Below, piece after piece: positions 60,484-64,000 of a stretch of DNA of 64,000 nt. The stretch's first letter is position 1. The number at the start of each line of letters is the position of its first letter. Source of the stretch: Aptenodytes patagonicus (taxonomy: Eukaryota > Chordata > Aves > Sphenisciformes > Spheniscidae); the NCBI RefSeq assembly GCF_965638725.1, contig NC_134963.1:13420501-13484500 (forward strand), given 5' to 3'. A program made the position numbers and the translations under genes. The notes beneath the pieces are model-generated. The model saw only the letters and a program-made list of their open reading frames with translations, was not told the DNA's origin and searched no databases.

Positions 60484-60571
60484 ACTACTCCCCAGAATTA
60501 ATGTGATGCAGAACGTGGCGGATGCCATGTTCCAGAGTAACTGCTTTTCAGCACTGGGAGGAATGAATCTT
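60484..60571 (+). other. Candidate alternative leader exon (TAOK3 intron 1?)
   Basis: A long T-rich tract ends in TTTTCTTACAG at 60483, and 88 nt later CTT|GTATGT could act as a donor. Every frame is short and unrecognised, so if real it is a noncoding leader exon. A similar acceptor-like tract (TTTTTTCCCCAG) ends at 56682. Confidence 0.2.
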
Positions 60572-61879
60572 GTATGTAGTGTATGTATTTTTACATGCAT
60601 TAAGCAGTTTAGGATGAAAGGTGTTATGACTACTGGATACTATCATCATTTTATGAGCAGGATGTCTTTATTAGATTGGAATTGATGAACGCGTGCCAAA
60701 TTTTGTGCATAGTGAGTCTGCTTCTGGAGAGACGCATGTTCACTTCCTACAGTAAAACTCTTTTTTTCCTTAATTTTAAATAAGTGATCTGCGATTTCGT
60801 TGCGCAGAATGTGGCATAAAATTGAGCAGATTTATTTAGGGTTGCCCTTGAACATTGTGAGTGTTTAAGCCAGATTTACAAGAATATGGTCACCGATGAT
60901 TCATGTTGAGATGATGTTTTTCTTCCCTGTAATGGAACATATGGGAGTACGTAGCATATGGTACTGCTGAAAATTGTTAAACGCAGAGCACTGATTTATT
61001 ACACAGCAAAAAGAGTTTGGATTTTTAGTCTAACGCTGAGCAGAAAGCTTTGTAAACAGCTCTGGCTGCTGGTTTGTATTGGATGCACTACTGTGTTGTA
61101 GTGGTAAATTTTCAAAGAATTCCTTTAAGTGGAAACAGCATTCTTCCAAAAGTTCTGTATGTGTCCGTTGCACTGGAGTGAATATATGAACTCACTGAAT
61201 GTTTCATTAAAGGAGATGGGATTGTTGGGGTTTTTTTTAAAGACTGTCTGGAACAGCTTTGAATGTATTGCCTCAGCAACTCTGCCTTGACAGTCTGCCT
61301 AGCCTTTTAGCGACCCAGAGGGATGTTTATTTCCTTATGGTTCAGTCTCGCTCTATGAGATGACAACTTCAAAACTGAAATCCTTTCTGTCTTATATGGG
61401 AAGTAGAGGTATTAAGAATGTGTAAATATATAGTTTTCTTCCAGTCTTACTAGCCAAAACATCTTCCTTCTGTGTTTCGGGTGGGTTTTTTTTTTTGTCT
61501 TCACGTGACTTCTGGAGGGTTTTTTTGGTGAGGCGGGTGGAGGAAGAAAATGTACACCTTGATCCTTCCAGTGCACAAAGGAAAGTGTACTAAAGTGCAG
61601 TTACAGAGAACATAAATTCCAGCCGTGTATTTCCTTGTGCTCTGCTGTGTTTCTTGACTATTCATCTTTTAGATTATTATAATCTCTTCAGAGCGGGCAT
61701 CACTTCTGTGTGGCTTTGTAGGTTTTAATACAGCGTAACTGAAGCTCACAGGTACTGTAGTAATATAGATAATAAATAGTTGGTCATAAAAGTACATTGA
61801 TTAAGCTTTTTCAAAAATGATTTAAGCAATAAGCAGGAACCTTCATTTAAACCATAGAATGGTGTTTGTTTGTCTGTCT

Positions 61880-61894
61880 CCCCCCCCCCCCCCC
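61880..61894 (+). repeat. C15 tract
   Basis: A run of 15 C following a TGTCTGTCT stretch in the AT-rich distal region. Confidence 0.9.
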
Positions 61895-64000
61895 AATGAA
61901 AAACTTGAGTCAATTTATTTGTAAACATTAAAATACTGGTTAAAAGAGACTTTATGCCAAATTTGGTACTGCTTTTGTTAGGCCAAAGATACATAATATC
62001 TGTGAGAAAGAATATATATGCTCTCTCAAATGTGTAAATTTTTTTGATAAAAATCAGATGAGTCTTATTTACTTCTTTCTTGGTTTATGACTATCTGCCT
62101 TTCAGTTCAGGGTTTCTTGTGCGTTTCTGCTTACTTTGACTGGTTCAGGTAAAGTTTAAGTATGCTGTATCCTTAAGGGAAAAAAAAAAACAAGATTTGA
62201 CATCATTAAAAACTCATGTTATTTAATAAAAGGAAGTAGTATCTATCGTTGAGGGAATTAACTAATGACCTCTTGTTACCATCGCCTTCAGGATCTTAGA
62301 TCCTCCCTTCGCTTGCCTCATTCTTAGTCATAGATTGGAAAAGGAAAACAGGCTTTTTCCCCCCCCTTCCAACTCTTAAGCAGTTTCTCAACTTCAGATG
62401 AACTGATCGTTGACCTAAACCATGTGAATAAACTGAAGTCAAGAAAATACTCCCTTTCCACTTGCAGAACATACTACTGTTATTAAAACTTACATAGTGT
62501 GTCAATTAACTCTAGTTCCCAGTTTTAACCTGTACGTAGACTATTTTAAAAAAGTGTTAGCCTCAAATAAATTTTAATTTATAACATTTTTAATCTTAAC
62601 ATTGGTTGTGGTCTCAGTTTTAACTCTAAGCTGCTTTCAAAAGAGGGGAAAAACATTTCTTATCTGGAAAGTATGTGAGTGGCAGAGCAGATAAGATAAT
62701 TGAGACCTAAATGTGAGCTGGGATGGAAACAGTCTCTGTTAAGAGTCAGGTCTCATCCGCTTTGCCACAGTCAGGCGGTGCTTTAATGCATACTAATGCA
62801 ATGAGTTTTGTCATCCTGTGGAGAACGCAGTGAATTTTGACGCTGCTGCTGCTTTTGCATTAAGAGACGTGAGCCTTTAGCTGAAGCGTTTGAAGCTCGT
62901 GTTTTCATATTCAGGAGTCTTATGTTCATTTAGGGAGCAGACAGCCAAAAATAGGAGGTTTTTATGGCTCTCCTGCCTGTAACCACATTTTGCTCCTGAA
63001 GCGAGGAATAGAAATAAAAAACTTGTTGTTCCACTCAGGCAGTTGTTTATCAAAATTGCTTGTGTACATTTTCTGTGTGGTGTCTTTTCTCTGTGGAGGA
63101 TCCCTACAGAAGATAAGAAGCTTTCCATTTTCAGTTCTTTCCATAGAGAAAAAGCTCCTGTTGTGGTTGTAAAGGTTGTGTTCAGCACTTGATGGCCCGG
63201 GTGGGCAGGAGGTAGTAATTCTAAAACCAGAATAAACGAGTAACTCCTGAAATTACTTTTTTACTACACAAAGTCTTATTTTTACTTTGTTTACTTTAAC
63301 TCTGCTTTTGCAATTTTCAACTCTTTATTTTAGGGTTGCTTTACTAGAAAGTATATAATTTCAAATGAAGTTATACACTTACCGAAGCAGACATTAGAAG
63401 ATTTTTGGTACAAAATCAGTATTGGGCTTAGTATTTTGCTGCAGGAAATGTAGTCACCATACGAATATGACATAAATCAAAAGATACCTGATTTAAGCAT
63501 TTGAGAGCTGCAGAAATTGCAAGTAAATGTGTGCTCTGCAATAGGAGCAGTTCAAATCCTAAAGGGTGACTGAATATTCACTTGTTCAAGTGCTCCAAAT
63601 TTCAGGTGTGTTGGGGACCTTTTCTACACTTCAGGTTTCCAGCTGTATGTTATAGTGAGCTTTCTGCCAGTCTGACAATGATAGTTTAGTGCCTTAGAAT
63701 AAAGTAGTAGAAAGTTGCTGACTAAAGGCTTGTTGTTTATTTTCTTTTTCCTGGCCACCTGAGTGTTTTAGAAGAACATTGGTTATATTTTTGAGCAGTC
63801 TTACTGTTTCTTGATATGCTGAGCCCAAACCAGCCAGAGGTGGTCAAATGAGATTGTGGTCTGATCTGTTACACAGTTTGTGTTGGATCCAGGCTCTGGA
63901 GACATCCAGAGAGGCAGAGGGACAAGAACCCCAGTCTACTGACATGCAAGCTGGTGACTGGAGCCCTAGGCTATCAGTGCAGCTCTGCTGGTGTTTAAGG

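Larger units (their letters stand above)
55645..64000 (+). other. Probable first intron of the divergent gene (TAOK3?)
   Basis: After the CpG island the DNA is AT-rich with no recognisable coding exon. In particular, no frame resembles the TAO-kinase N-terminus. It contains a G17 tract, a C15 tract, a small ATAACTCATCAT tandem near 57740 and one candidate leader exon at 60484. Confidence 0.4.

Noticed and set aside
56110-64000. TAOK3 kinase coding exons
   Set aside because: No frame resembles the TAO-kinase N-terminus or glycine-rich loop, so they must lie beyond the window.
1-64000. CRISPR arrays, rRNA, prokaryotic operons or intact retroviral genes
   Set aside because: None seen. The sequence is eukaryotic, and the only retroviral remnant is a solo LTR.

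Overview
This is vertebrate nuclear DNA, almost certainly from a bird. The evidence is a CR1 LINE 3' end with its characteristic terminal octamer motif (about 16.26-16.51 kb), a complete solo LTR of a type I know as common in avian genomes (7.39-8.01 kb), compact introns, a low density of repeats, and a gene whose translated exons are nearly identical to vertebrate SUDS3. No prokaryotic features, CRISPR arrays or operons are present. The LTR type hints at a bird outside the chicken lineage, but the species cannot be fixed from the sequence.

The one gene I can reconstruct completely is SUDS3, the SDS3 subunit of the Sin3-HDAC corepressor complex. It lies on the minus strand from the start codon at 51621 to the stop codon at 29963. 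All twelve coding exons are resolved to the base. They total 1011 nt and give a 336-residue protein, against 328 in human from memory. Ten introns are GT-AG. Intron 7 (39580-41537) begins ATATCCTTTT and ends AC with a good U12 branch-point motif, so it looks like a minor-spliceosome AT-AC intron. Exons 5 and 9 are microexons of 20 and 22 nt. Downstream of the stop is an AT-rich stretch with several poly(A) signals that probably holds a long 3' UTR (down to perhaps 25.7 kb).

Region by region: 1-24.4 kb is relatively GC-rich and probably intergenic, with an LTR, a CR1, MIR-like relics, homopolymer tracts and a 150-bp inverted repeat pair (16.65/17.65 kb), but no exon I can defend. From 24.4 to 51.6 kb the sequence is AT-rich and holds the SUDS3 3' flank and gene body. 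The SUDS3 CpG-rich promoter sits at 51.3-51.85 kb. A second CpG island at 55.1-56.1 kb has a consensus splice donor on the plus strand and is probably the 5' noncoding start of a divergently transcribed neighbour, TAOK3 by vertebrate gene order. The rest of the window to 64 kb would be its first intron.

The most unusual items are the AT-AC intron, a 299-bp near-identical direct repeat that brackets the SUDS3 promoter (50.53 and 54.48 kb), the 150-bp inverted repeat, and a tRNA-Lys-like segment inside the solo LTR.
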